A stretch of 64,000 nucleotides of DNA from Alphaproteobacteria bacterium (GTDB lineage Bacteria > Pseudomonadota > Alphaproteobacteria > RF32 > CAG-239): the NCBI GenBank assembly GCA_017484225.1, contig JAFUTN010000028.1, positions 23,294 to 87,293 of the forward strand, in the 5' to 3' direction. Every line of letters starts with the position of its first letter. Within the stretch, counting starts at the first letter, position 1. This document shows positions 55,801 to 64,000 of the stretch, in pieces. A program made the position numbers and the translations under genes. The notes under the pieces are model-generated. The model was not told where the DNA came from. It ran no database searches and worked only from the letters and a program-made list of their open reading frames with translations.

Positions 55801-58548
55801 AATCTAAGCTTTATCGATTTCAAACAATCTTATGCTTCTTATATGGTAAAATTAAGTCAATTAAAAGAAGTTACCTTATTGTTTTCAAATGAGTTTATAA
55901 AAATATTCAAAAACAAAGAAATTAAAATTAAAAATGTATTAAATGGACGAATAAAACTGCATAAATTAGATGATTTTAGTATAAAACTTACAAACATTAA
56001 TGAAGATATTAAGAAGTTTTTGCCTGATTTAGCAAAAGGTAAAGATAGTGATGTTGATAAATTTGAAAAACTATCAACTTTGTCAGTCATGACTAGAAAA
56101 AACGAATATATACATAATATCGCAGGTTGGTTGCAATTAGTGCTAAATGGGCAAATACCAGATTTGATAAACTCACTTGCAAAATACTATCAAAATATTT
56201 TAGAAATAAATAAACAAATATCTACGGTGGAGCAACTCTTTATATTTGGCGGTCAAGAATACGCTGACGACAATTTTACTTCACAAAATTTGGAAACAAT
56301 GCAACAATATTTCGAGTGCTTGATCAATAATAAAGATGCAATTTACAATGTTTGTGCATTTTACGATTCATTATCTCGTGTTAAGGATACAAGATATGAG
56401 AGTGTTATTGATTACCTGCAAGAGAATAATTATCCATTTAACAATCTTTCAAAAACTTATGACTATTTAATTTACTACAATTTGGCCAAAGAGTTAAAAG
56501 ATGATAAGTGGAATGCGTACATTCCTAATAAAATGAGGCAAATTGCGGAAAATATACGAAAGTTAGAGGAAGAAGTTTATCAATTAAACGGCAAAATTCT
56601 TATAGAAAATTTAAATAAAATAAAAGTTCCAGAGGGCGTAAATTCTACACGTGTCAGCGAAAAAACTGATTTACAATTAATTCTACACCAAATTTCTGGA
56701 CATTGTCGCAGTATCCCTTTGCGCCGGTTTATTAATCGTGCCGGTAGAGCCATTCAAGCATTAAAACCATGTTTTTTGATGTCCCCTATTGCTGTGGCTC
56801 AATATATACCACCGCATAGCATAGATTTTGACTTATTAATTATTGATGAGGCTTCCCAGATGTATTTTGAGGAAGCATTAGGTGGTATATTCAGAGCTAA
56901 GCAAATTGTGGTTGTCGGAGATGACAAACAATTACCTCCTACACCATTTTTCCAGAAAAACAGCGCACAAGAGGACGAATTTAATGAGGAAGAAGAAACG
57001 TCAGATGAATTATCAATTTTAGATACTTGTATCGTAAGAGGTTTTGAACGTCGTGAGTTATTGTGGCATTATCGTTCAAAAGACTGCTCATTGATTGAAT
57101 TTTCAAACACCAACTTTTATAATGATAACTTGAAGATTTTTCCATCGCCGGTTGTGTCTTCTAATGTTAATGGTGTTCAAAGGGTATATGTCCACGGTAT
57201 TTATAAAAACCGCCAAAATGAAGACGAAGCAAACGCTATTATCACGGAAATTAAGCGGTTTGTAAGGAACTTTCCTGACAGAAGCTTAGGTATTGCAACC
57301 ATCAACAGCACACAAAAAGCCTTAATTGAAAAAAAATGCGATTTATTATATGATCAAGACGAAAAATTCAGAGAATACCGCGATAAATGGGATAAAGGCT
57401 TGGAATCTTTTTTTGTTAAAAATCTTGAAAATGTACAAGGTGATGAACGTGATTATATTTATGTTTCAACTGTTTACGGACCGGAAAATGAAAGTGGACG
57501 TGTGTTGCAACGTTTTGGTCCGATTAATGGTAAATACGGACATCGCCGCTTAAACGTGTTATTTACGCGTGCAAAATATGGATTGAAATTATTTACATCA
57601 CTTAAAGCCGACGATATTGTCGTAAGTGATGCAAGTACTGTCGGATTAAAAACATTCAGAGATTATTTACTTTATTCTGAAACTGGACGCATTGTTTCTG
57701 GTCATGTATCAAATCGTGATTTTGACAGCGATTTTGAAAAAATGGTCTATGATTTATTAACGTCAAAAGGTTATGAAGTAGATAAACAAGTCGGCATCAA
57801 AGGATTTTTCATTGACTTAGCGGTAAAACACCCATTAAATAAAGCGTTTTACGCCGTAGGTATTGAATGTGATGGCGCACCGTATCATAGCACAAAATCT
57901 GCCCGTGACAGAGATTGTATCAGACAATCGGTGTTAGAAAGTCTGGGCTGGAAAATATATAGAATTTGGTCGAAAGATTGGTTCTTTAATACTCAAAAAG
58001 AAGTTGAAAAGTTGTTACAATATCTTGAAGATATTTGCAAAAACGAACCAAAAATTGAGTATGCAACTAACAACAATTATCTTGATATACATGAGCCAGA
58101 AGAAATTCAGGTTATTGAAGAAACAAAAGAAAATGAAAACATTGTTTCGCCGACACAACCGGGATTTGATTTTTCTGTTCCGGAAAATAAAAAGCCAAAG
58201 ATTGAAGAGAATTTTCAATTTGATTTCAGCCAAGATAATATCAAGCAAATCGCCGAAAATATTAATGATGAAAATACAGACGTATTTGGTAAACCTACTT
58301 CTTTTGCTTCTCAAATTAAGAGAGTAGAAGTTTATGATACGATTAAGTACGTCAGATTAAGCGATGATACGGAACATACAGTAGAAATTACAACTCAACA
58401 AAGTGTGCCGGAAAAAGGTATTATCAATAAAGACACAGCGCTTGCACAAGCTTTGTTAGACGCAGAAGAAGGTGAAGAAGTTGAAGTTAATGATAGACCG
58501 ATTTTAGTTAAAGAGATAATAAAAACTCAGAGTAATATAAAAAAATGA
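52888..58548 (+). CDS. DUF4011-type UPF1-like helicase with Vsr/DUF559-like nuclease and GreA-like C-terminal domain
   Basis: A 1886-residue multi-domain defence-type protein. Residues ~20-250: DUF4011-like part (KKLLDLTMRNSLLNFRHSERTANQVRI). About 402: Walker A IVIKGPPGTGKSQTITNLIANAL. About 1316: Walker B DLLIIDEASQMYFEEALGG; then VVVGDDKQLPPTPFF, LLWHYRSKDCSLIEFSNTNFY, ENVQGDERDYIYVSTVYGP and RLNVLFTRAKYGLKLF, all SF1 UPF1/DNA2 motifs. About 1615-1700: nuclease-like part EKMVYDLLTSKGYEVDKQVGI, FFIDLAVKHP, VGIECDGAPYHSTKSARDRD, RQSVLESLGWKIYRIWSKDWF (Vsr/DUF559-like). The end (about 1815-1880) resembles a GreA/GreB C-terminal FKBP-like domain. The region between ~420 and 1300 is long and coiled-coil-like. 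DUF4011-helicase-Vsr proteins are known defence genes (Hhe-type); the exact subtype is not established. Confidence 0.88.
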   Translation: MYSSNSIATEKIKIDKDTVKQVEQARKKLLDLTMRNSLLNFRHSERTANQVRIVNCNISTLYDSLIAGKDIELVPLPELPSEPLDEKTAKFQNAFEMALVTDEKYLAAKEELDKKDYIEEDEEEKLIRELKNRVREQLGLPPLNSLEITKREWALENGINPSYENEVSETSETSETLRNHRYIAQTLLYPKEFKSRMLGLKRIVRSDREEKGTNTFYVAFGFLEWYEQNNSETKHHAPLLLLKLEDLKKDDSKRKISFSSAGDSIMINISLREKLKEFSLTLPNYEEDDTPESYLNKISNLIKPYPKWKVRSYVTVGRFIFSRLAMYEDLKIDNWSLLLSEKSDLLKALFDSRISDGKTENQYDIDNDGDVRRYAPLLITGADSSQHSAIVDAMKGNDIVIKGPPGTGKSQTITNLIANALYANKRVLFMAEKKAALDVVFSRLKQAGLEDYCFELHSDKTNISHVRGGLEKSYNRYSSTRFYQQAPITKTKIEKLISEKKELREYYDTLQTKVGILDKTLFELIWLAKELEKTVSIYSPSFKNIAIKNVLKIKPIDFENDNEALDKLEHLYKKYAESIKKFNDWKNINQCLVKPQDVQPLMEQLGLINESIKKTITIKNCSSFDNCLIIPTTLKGTENLLNFIKRYKTLSQDFRIDSNLLEFLCSTNISNQLNVFTEYLKEYNSLYCELSDIYNSPISAIDNDNAFEFIYNKLENSDISEKSINDILSLREIISEEIEIWKNAKWLNEATSIIFKEKNLILGQICCVKDILKDFVNIYTILPQYYQNLEMFQQYNWSILDKFAVEITNLQTEKNSLLKLYWLDEVLEIPDIEDQLRNAIKEIDNAGFFSIFDKNYKKAIKLYKSIALSRKVKKDVISHRLKSLLRFIKKYKEFLDNEIFKNSLGVHFNGLKTKIVEIQQIHRFYEKLYSLETIYDSNIVSEVKAFFYSNRNLEKFHKIANLASNIENFDNNLSFIDFKQSYASYMVKLSQLKEVTLLFSNEFIKIFKNKEIKIKNVLNGRIKLHKLDDFSIKLTNINEDIKKFLPDLAKGKDSDVDKFEKLSTLSVMTRKNEYIHNIAGWLQLVLNGQIPDLINSLAKYYQNILEINKQISTVEQLFIFGGQEYADDNFTSQNLETMQQYFECLINNKDAIYNVCAFYDSLSRVKDTRYESVIDYLQENNYPFNNLSKTYDYLIYYNLAKELKDDKWNAYIPNKMRQIAENIRKLEEEVYQLNGKILIENLNKIKVPEGVNSTRVSEKTDLQLILHQISGHCRSIPLRRFINRAGRAIQALKPCFLMSPIAVAQYIPPHSIDFDLLIIDEASQMYFEEALGGIFRAKQIVVVGDDKQLPPTPFFQKNSAQEDEFNEEEETSDELSILDTCIVRGFERRELLWHYRSKDCSLIEFSNTNFYNDNLKIFPSPVVSSNVNGVQRVYVHGIYKNRQNEDEANAIITEIKRFVRNFPDRSLGIATINSTQKALIEKKCDLLYDQDEKFREYRDKWDKGLESFFVKNLENVQGDERDYIYVSTVYGPENESGRVLQRFGPINGKYGHRRLNVLFTRAKYGLKLFTSLKADDIVVSDASTVGLKTFRDYLLYSETGRIVSGHVSNRDFDSDFEKMVYDLLTSKGYEVDKQVGIKGFFIDLAVKHPLNKAFYAVGIECDGAPYHSTKSARDRDCIRQSVLESLGWKIYRIWSKDWFFNTQKEVEKLLQYLEDICKNEPKIEYATNNNYLDIHEPEEIQVIEETKENENIVSPTQPGFDFSVPENKKPKIEENFQFDFSQDNIKQIAENINDENTDVFGKPTSFASQIKRVEVYDTIKYVRLSDDTEHTVEITTQQSVPEKGIINKDTALAQALLDAEEGEEVEVNDRPILVKEIIKTQSNIKK

Positions 58549-58734
58549 AAAAGATAATTTTGATGATGACAATGGCTGAATGTCTATTTTGATGAAAAAT
58601 AGAAGAATATAAATTCTCACAATAATTTTTACGGATTGGTTGTATTTATCGAATAAATTAAGATTAACTAAAGTCAAAATATTAATATCCGGCAGTTCTA
58701 CTTAAATATAAAATTTAACGTAGGACCTAAAAAT

Positions 58735-59082
58735 ATGAATAATCCGATAACAAAAACCATAAATCCGCGGGAGGCTGTTTTGTTTTCCTGCGGTGGTGTG
58801 AATGAAGTTGCTAGACAGTTTGTCGAGATGCTTCAATATTGTAAAAGAAAGAATTTGCACGTTGTTGATATGTTTTTTGATACATCTAACATTAACGTAT
58901 ATCAAAAAGAGTGTTTTAATCAAATGCTTGACTATCTTAAACATAATAAAATCAAGCAAGCGGTGGTGTTTCATTCAAGAAAAACTTATCTCAAATATGT
59001 AGATATCAGTAAATTACTGCCTTTTATGCAATCCGGACAAATTGAACTCCGATTTGCTAAAGACAACGTTATTTTAGGTTAA
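58735..59082 (+). CDS. Small protein resembling the serine-recombinase catalytic fold but without its Ser
   Basis: A 115-residue protein with a resolvase-like pattern: EVARQFVEMLQYCKRKNLHVVDMFFDTSNINVYQKECFNQMLDYLKHNKIKQAVVFHSRKTYLKYVDI, which follows the recombinase order of helix, strand, D-x-x-S-like turn, helix, strand and R. The usual start (YxRVSxxxQ) is replaced by VLFSCGGVNEVARQ, so the nucleophile is not clearly present, and no DNA-binding C terminus exists. It could be an accessory protein or a decayed remnant. AGGACC is nine bases before the ATG, as at the start of the convergent 1236-residue gene. It lies 186 bases after the helicase gene. Confidence 0.6.
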   Translation: MNNPITKTINPREAVLFSCGGVNEVARQFVEMLQYCKRKNLHVVDMFFDTSNINVYQKECFNQMLDYLKHNKIKQAVVFHSRKTYLKYVDISKLLPFMQSGQIELRFAKDNVILG

Positions 59083-59092
59083 ATGAGGAAGA

Positions 59093-62000
59093 TTAAAAAT
59101 ATCTCCTTTTATATGAATTTTCATCATTTTGGGCATTTCTTTTATAATCTTCGGCAATATTGTCCAGTATAGTAGCTGTTCGGTTATAGCTATACCTCAA
59201 TTTATCTGCATATTCTTTATATTCATTATATGCATTCCACATATCCGTAGCTTGAGGGGTAACCGAGCGAACTCCTATGGAATTATATTTTCCTATACAA
59301 ATTGCTCTATCTAAATCGTCATTTTCTTCTTTTTCGATAATATCTCTTATCGCTTTTAATGGCCATATATTGTCGGTTTCATCTTTAGGAGATCTACCAA
59401 ATAATTGGCCAATAACCGACATTCCTGAGTTAAATCTATCTATATTAAGAAGTCTTTTCTTATTTTTCTCAAACCATGGTATTATATTATCACTGCAATC
59501 ATCAAAAATAAATGAAGATTCTATTTTCATCATTAATTTTAATGCTAATTTTTGAGCATGGATTTGTTCTTCTGACTTTTTTTGAGCATTAATATTTTTG
59601 GTTTCATCTTTAGATAAAGAATCCTGTAAATATACTTCCGAAATTATCTCTGAAAATAATGGAGAATCCGGGTTAGCTAACTCTTTTTTTAAATGTATTG
59701 GAAAAGGCTTATTGTAGGCAGTAAGTATATCTGAATATTTAATTTCAAGTTTAATCAAATTACTTGAGTCGACATTACTTTCATATAACTTATTGAATAA
59801 TTGATCAATGTAATGACAATCCATAGTATTATTTTCTGTTTTTTGATAAATTAATAATGCGTTCAAGATGTCATCTGAAGTTGCTACCTGAAGGTGATAA
59901 AAAATAAATTCCAATAACATATCAGAATCATAATTGGCTATTTTATCCTTGGCATAATTAAATTCTTCTTCCTTAAAATCTTGATATATGTGCATTCCTG
60001 TCCAATACAAACTATCTAAATTATGTTGTTCTATCCATTTCCACAAGTTCAGCGAAGGATTTAAATATTTAAGAATATTTTTCTTTAATTCAGTTGACCA
60101 TGTTTCTTTCCAAAAAATATCTAGAAATTCTTGTTCTTTATTATAAAAATATCGTCCAATAAACATACTCATGACTTCATCAATATTTTTATCTTGGTCT
60201 AATGCATCAATAAATTGTTTTAGTTGAGTTTCTGAAAGAGATATTTTTGATAAACCTTTATAGAGTTTATATTTATTATCTTTTACACTTTTTATTAATT
60301 TCAATATTCCTTTGACACCATCGGAATTTAAAATATCCTCCAATGCGTCTATATATGGTTTATTATCATCCTTAAAAGAATATATCTCAAAAAGAGAGAG
60401 ATAGTTCTGATATTTCTCGGTAAATTTTATAGAGTTATCTATATTCTTTAATTCATTAATAAAATGAATGTCGATATCTTCATCATTATCTTTTCCATAT
60501 TCATCAAACCATTGTGTTTTTGATAAGATAGCTTTTTTAATATTAAGATTATCTTCATAGCTATATGTTTCGTAATCAATGGACCTCAATTTGTCTATTA
60601 AGATTTGTTGTTGTACCTGTGGTAGATTAAAACAATTATCAATTAATAAATTCCAGTGATGAGTTATTTCTACAATTTGTAACAACTTATCAAAAACAAA
60701 ATCATAAAATTCTTTTATATCTCGATCTACAGTTGAAGTTTCATTTATCCTAAGATACATTGGTCGATTGGACAACAATATCGTATCATTTGGGCGAAAC
60801 TGAAGATTATTTAGTAACGTTTCTACAGCCTCAATATATTTATTTTGGTTAATAAAAGAGGCAATAACATCCTTTCTTTGTACAATATTTGCTGCTGTTT
60901 GTGGTGACCATACACAATATATTTTTCTTAAACTATCCATGGGAGAATTTGAATAATTACTGCCCTTTTGCCAATTTTCTACCATTTTTAGTAAAATATT
61001 CGTAGTTTTATGTAAATATTCTGGTACCCAAGCTATACTTTCTAAACCGTTTAACACACCAGCATAAAAACAATCACCACCAAAATAAACACCACTATTA
61101 GCTATCATGCTATTCAAAATGAAGTTATCGTTTTCAAATAGTTTATCTATTTGTCTTAACATTTCATCAGGTGCAGCTTCAAACAGTGATTGCATATAAT
61201 GGTTTAAGGACATCCACAATTTATAATCACAGTCTTCAAAAATGTTTCTAATCATTTGTGATATTTTTGAGCGAATTGTGGCGTTGTTATCTGTATAATC
61301 AGTATAATTGGAAAATAATGCTAATCCTTGTGAAACAGAACTTTTTATATTAGAAGAATATTTTGTTTCTGTTTTATCCAAACTAAAGTTGTATAAAAAG
61401 TTTTTATTTTCTTCATCGTAATTTTTATCAATTTCGCTCAAAATATCTTTTATTTTATTAAGAAGTGTATCAAAGAATTCAGGGACTATATATGTTGACA
61501 TATAATCTAAAATTAATTCAGGATTTGTAACCTGAATATTATTGTTAATCTGTTGTATAGGTGCACCTTCAACACTAATCATAGAAATTATGATCTTTTT
61601 TATATCACTGTAGGATTTATTTAGTACCGCTTCGACAACTCCTATATCTTTGGAATTAGAATTATCCCAAGAACTAAACATACTTAAAAATAAAAGCAAT
61701 TCACTATTTTCTTTTGATACCCAATCCGGTTTCGGTAATGGTGTATCTTTCCGTCTTAATAACTGTTGTAGCAACAATAAACTACCATCGCTGAATCTTT
61801 GATGTAAACTATTTTGGAATCGGTAATCTTTAATTTTTTGGTTCAAAATAGGTTCTAACAGATAATTATTAATATTTTTGAGTTCTATCCGATTATCTAT
61901 TTGAAATGTATCCGTTGAACTCAAAGGAAAATATATCTGATAATTTTTATCCTTTAAAACTGCTATCCCATCAGGGATACCAAACATAGGTACAAGAATT

Positions 62001-62803
62001 AAATTTTCAGAATGTTTATCTTCAACAATCCTATTCCATTGATTTTGATCCTCCACAATTAATATTTTGGATTTTATTTCTTCTCTTCTTTCCAGATTAT
62101 CAATTTTTTGAATCGATGCTAGAAGAAACAATAAACTTTCTACTTTGCTATTAGATTTTACTTCCAATAATCCCTTATCATACAAAAGCCAATTATTCAT
62201 TTCTTTTTCGTGAATATTTTTCCTTGCCAAAATAATTTGTTCATCTAAAGGAATTATGGTTGAGCTACACCATTCATTCCATTTTTTCTCAAAATCATAT
62301 ATACCATCGCTTGGTTTTCTTAATACATCACACATCCAAGCCGTAGAGGCATAATCCTGTTCAAGCCAGTGTTCTAAATTATCTGCATCAAAAACTTTAA
62401 TGCTTTTCCATAAATTTGAATTAATAATATCTTGTCTTGCTTTATTTAGTAACTTATTTTTATCTTGTATTTTTTTTGTTGTAACAAAAACGAAAATAGT
62501 ATCAGTTTTCTTTTGTAAGTTTGCAGATCTCTTTTTTAAATCACTAAAAAATTTATCTTTATAATTTTCATTTATGCCGCATTCAATATTATAAACACCA
62601 GCTTCACCCAAGACACTATCAGATGTAGTTTGAACTATTCCGTCCATGCCTGGCTTCCAAATACTATCCTCTGCCGGAATATCTATATGAGGAATATATT
62701 TGTCCACACTGTTAGTGATTAGTTTTCTCAATAATAAAGGTAATTTTCCCTGAGCATCTCTTGTACTGCCCCAACTTTCAAGTTCTGTTGATGTTATTCT
62801 CAT
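59093..62803 (-). CDS. Large 1236-residue protein with restriction-endonuclease-like N terminus, likely defence
   Basis: The N-terminal 150 residues fit a family I know only as uncharacterised defence-type proteins. WGSTRDAQGKLPLLLRKLI begins it; PAEDSIWKPGMDGIVQ and GVYNIECGINENYKDKF (Asp54 and Glu74) suit a PD-(D/E)xK-type nuclease core, and DTIFVFVTTKKI and VFDADNLEHWLEQDYASTAWM follow. The next part (about 160-310) looks like a degraded or Walker-less NTPase/OLD-type segment; no GxxxxGK[ST] is visible. The rest (about 350-1200) is helical, possibly repeat-like. There is no membrane segment. It is monocistronic on the minus strand, convergent with the small resolvase-like gene, and adjacent to the integrase. 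AGGACG lies before the ATG. Confidence 0.75.
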   Translation of the reverse strand: MRITSTELESWGSTRDAQGKLPLLLRKLITNSVDKYIPHIDIPAEDSIWKPGMDGIVQTTSDSVLGEAGVYNIECGINENYKDKFFSDLKKRSANLQKKTDTIFVFVTTKKIQDKNKLLNKARQDIINSNLWKSIKVFDADNLEHWLEQDYASTAWMCDVLRKPSDGIYDFEKKWNEWCSSTIIPLDEQIILARKNIHEKEMNNWLLYDKGLLEVKSNSKVESLLFLLASIQKIDNLERREEIKSKILIVEDQNQWNRIVEDKHSENLILVPMFGIPDGIAVLKDKNYQIYFPLSSTDTFQIDNRIELKNINNYLLEPILNQKIKDYRFQNSLHQRFSDGSLLLLQQLLRRKDTPLPKPDWVSKENSELLLFLSMFSSWDNSNSKDIGVVEAVLNKSYSDIKKIIISMISVEGAPIQQINNNIQVTNPELILDYMSTYIVPEFFDTLLNKIKDILSEIDKNYDEENKNFLYNFSLDKTETKYSSNIKSSVSQGLALFSNYTDYTDNNATIRSKISQMIRNIFEDCDYKLWMSLNHYMQSLFEAAPDEMLRQIDKLFENDNFILNSMIANSGVYFGGDCFYAGVLNGLESIAWVPEYLHKTTNILLKMVENWQKGSNYSNSPMDSLRKIYCVWSPQTAANIVQRKDVIASFINQNKYIEAVETLLNNLQFRPNDTILLSNRPMYLRINETSTVDRDIKEFYDFVFDKLLQIVEITHHWNLLIDNCFNLPQVQQQILIDKLRSIDYETYSYEDNLNIKKAILSKTQWFDEYGKDNDEDIDIHFINELKNIDNSIKFTEKYQNYLSLFEIYSFKDDNKPYIDALEDILNSDGVKGILKLIKSVKDNKYKLYKGLSKISLSETQLKQFIDALDQDKNIDEVMSMFIGRYFYNKEQEFLDIFWKETWSTELKKNILKYLNPSLNLWKWIEQHNLDSLYWTGMHIYQDFKEEEFNYAKDKIANYDSDMLLEFIFYHLQVATSDDILNALLIYQKTENNTMDCHYIDQLFNKLYESNVDSSNLIKLEIKYSDILTAYNKPFPIHLKKELANPDSPLFSEIISEVYLQDSLSKDETKNINAQKKSEEQIHAQKLALKLMMKIESSFIFDDCSDNIIPWFEKNKKRLLNIDRFNSGMSVIGQLFGRSPKDETDNIWPLKAIRDIIEKEENDDLDRAICIGKYNSIGVRSVTPQATDMWNAYNEYKEYADKLRYSYNRTATILDNIAEDYKRNAQNDENSYKRRYF

Positions 62804-62840
62804 GTTTTTACGTCCTAAATGTATTAATTGTTAACCTATA

Positions 62841-63992
62841 TTACTTTGCTTTTTTCATAATCTCTTTCCATTTTGCAAAGTGACCGGACAGGAAATTGTA
62901 GTTAAATTTTGACATCTCTGTCTTTATTTGCTGCAAAGTGTGGTTAGAATATGATTGTTCCATCGTGGTTTTACCTTCCCAACCGATAATATCATTGATA
63001 AAAGTTGCAATAATACCGGCATTTTGCATCGCGATACTGGCATTTTTTCTAAATGAGTGAAAATCGTAACTGTCTTTAGTGCCTGATTTTACGCCGATTT
63101 TCTGCAAAAAGTTAAGAATCATCCGCACCGTGTATCTACTGTTATATGTTCCGCTTTTGGTTTGACACTTCGGAAAGATAAAATCCGTTCCTTTAGCATT
63201 AAGTGCTGTTTGACGACGTTTAACATAATCCACAAAGCCTAAATCCAAAAGTTGCGGATGTATCGGTACAATTCGCTCAGAAGCTTCATTTTTTAAGTGC
63301 TTAATCAGATGATTTTCAATAAACTGAATGCACCAGATACCATCTTTTTCAAATACATCATCATATTGTAACGTAATCGCACTGTTGGCTCTGGCTCCGG
63401 TAAACAAAGCAATCATGCACGCCCAAAAGGCATCCGGATGTTCTTTAAAATAAGTGTGTTTCGGATTAAACATCTCAAGCAACTGCTCATTACTATATGG
63501 TTGATGCGGTTTTTTCTCCGATTTTTTGGTTTTCTCAATGTTTGGAAGGTTGTTAATCACGCTGATTTTATAAAAATCCGAATCGATATTGCTTCCGCAA
63601 GTCGCTAACTCTTTGATATAACGCAACTGCTTTCTTTTATAATCACCTTTGGCATCAGCCTGATCAACCACAACTTTGGAAATTGCACTGATTGTGTCGG
63701 CATTGTGAAACTTTGCATAATCATCATCAAGCGATATGCCGACAGCCTGCAAAAGCTTGGTAATGGTGTTTTTCTTCCGCCGTTTTTCATCGTCGCAGTT
63801 GTTTGCCTTAAGCAACATCATATCTAAAACTTCAGATATTTTACGCGATGGAGCCGATGTAGGCTTTGAAGATGTCGGTTGATTAGCTAAAAAAGCCTCA
63901 ATCATCGGGCGCATCTCAACAAATTGCTTTATTAATAACCGGTCTTCTTGGCTTAAATTCATCTGATTGGATTGCGTGGCAATGTTTCCCAA
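62841..63992 (-). CDS. Tyrosine recombinase/integrase at the right end of the island, possibly partial
   Basis: A site-specific recombinase. The catalytic domain shows Arg in LFTGARANSAITLQYDDVFE, ASERIVPIHPQLLDLGFVDYVK, His-x-x-Arg in FHSFRKNASIAM, Trp in IIGWEGKTT, and Tyr in EQSYSNHTL. The N-terminal half is a helical DNA-arm domain. It belongs to the same type as the recombinase at 32432, sharing GWEG and the IPVHP/IPIHP motif. The start is uncertain: TTG 63992 and ATG 63962 are possible, and the frame stays open to the window edge, so more N-terminal residues may lie outside. It probably mobilises the island. Confidence 0.88.
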   Translation of the reverse strand: MGNIATQSNQMNLSQEDRLLIKQFVEMRPMIEAFLANQPTSSKPTSAPSRKISEVLDMMLLKANNCDDEKRRKKNTITKLLQAVGISLDDDYAKFHNADTISAISKVVVDQADAKGDYKRKQLRYIKELATCGSNIDSDFYKISVINNLPNIEKTKKSEKKPHQPYSNEQLLEMFNPKHTYFKEHPDAFWACMIALFTGARANSAITLQYDDVFEKDGIWCIQFIENHLIKHLKNEASERIVPIHPQLLDLGFVDYVKRRQTALNAKGTDFIFPKCQTKSGTYNSRYTVRMILNFLQKIGVKSGTKDSYDFHSFRKNASIAMQNAGIIATFINDIIGWEGKTTMEQSYSNHTLQQIKTEMSKFNYNFLSGHFAKWKEIMKKAK

Positions 63993-64000
63993 CAGATTTA

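Overview
The window looks like a chromosome segment of a low-GC, host-associated alphaproteobacterium. The secA, clpP-clpX and rpoH genes are of proteobacterial type, a VirD4-type coupling protein is present, and Shine-Dalgarno sites (AGGAG-like) are strong throughout. The placement is inferred from protein resemblance, not from a ribosomal RNA. Most of the first 41.5 kb has the character of a core genome. From about 41.6 kb to the right edge it becomes an AT-rich accessory island.

1-9.6 kb: a 5' secA fragment, a parvulin foldase, a small lipoprotein, a methyltransferase, a Bax-inhibitor-1 membrane protein, a secreted leucine-rich-repeat (BspA-like) protein behind a structured leader RNA, a large unknown protein, a proline/glutamine-rich lipoprotein and a secreted nuclease. 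9.6-16.2 kb: a five-gene minus-strand operon that ends in a VirD4-type type IV secretion coupling protein; the other four products are unrecognised. 16.3-23.9 kb: pseudouridine synthase, sigma-32 (rpoH), and a complete RND efflux operon (adaptor, pump, outer-membrane channel). 23.9-31.7 kb: an AlgI/AlgX-like O-acetylation pair, tRNA-Thr(CGU), a second BspA-like protein behind a second copy of the leader RNA, an MscS channel, and a USG-1/aspartate-semialdehyde-dehydrogenase-like protein that lacks the catalytic residues. 31.8-41.4 kb: secreted cyclophilin, a lone tyrosine recombinase, a metallophosphoesterase, a truncated carboxymuconolactone-decarboxylase-like peptide divergent from a LysR regulator, a membrane protein, clpP-clpX and a SulP transporter.

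41.6-64 kb, accessory island: a serine recombinase at the left and a tyrosine recombinase running off the right edge. Between them lie a broken cytosine-5 methyltransferase, a Fic-domain protein whose motif begins with Gln instead of the catalytic His, and a minus-strand operon of cytosine-5 methyltransferase, small helical protein, GHKL (MORC/MutL-like) ATPase, unknown 257-residue protein and DUF6119/TIGR04141-like protein. Divergent from that operon is an 1886-residue UPF1-like helicase with a Vsr/DUF559-like nuclease domain and a GreA-like C-terminal domain. The island ends with a resolvase-like small protein and a 1236-residue protein with a restriction-endonuclease-like N terminus. The gene set and arrangement read as a modification-dependent anti-phage locus.

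The two most interesting items are (i) two copies of what looks like one structured RNA family, with identical promoter architecture and terminators, each just upstream of a secreted LRR gene whose product carries a shared C-terminal tag; and (ii) the MORC-like ATPase/methyltransferase/helicase defence locus with its partly unrecognised components.
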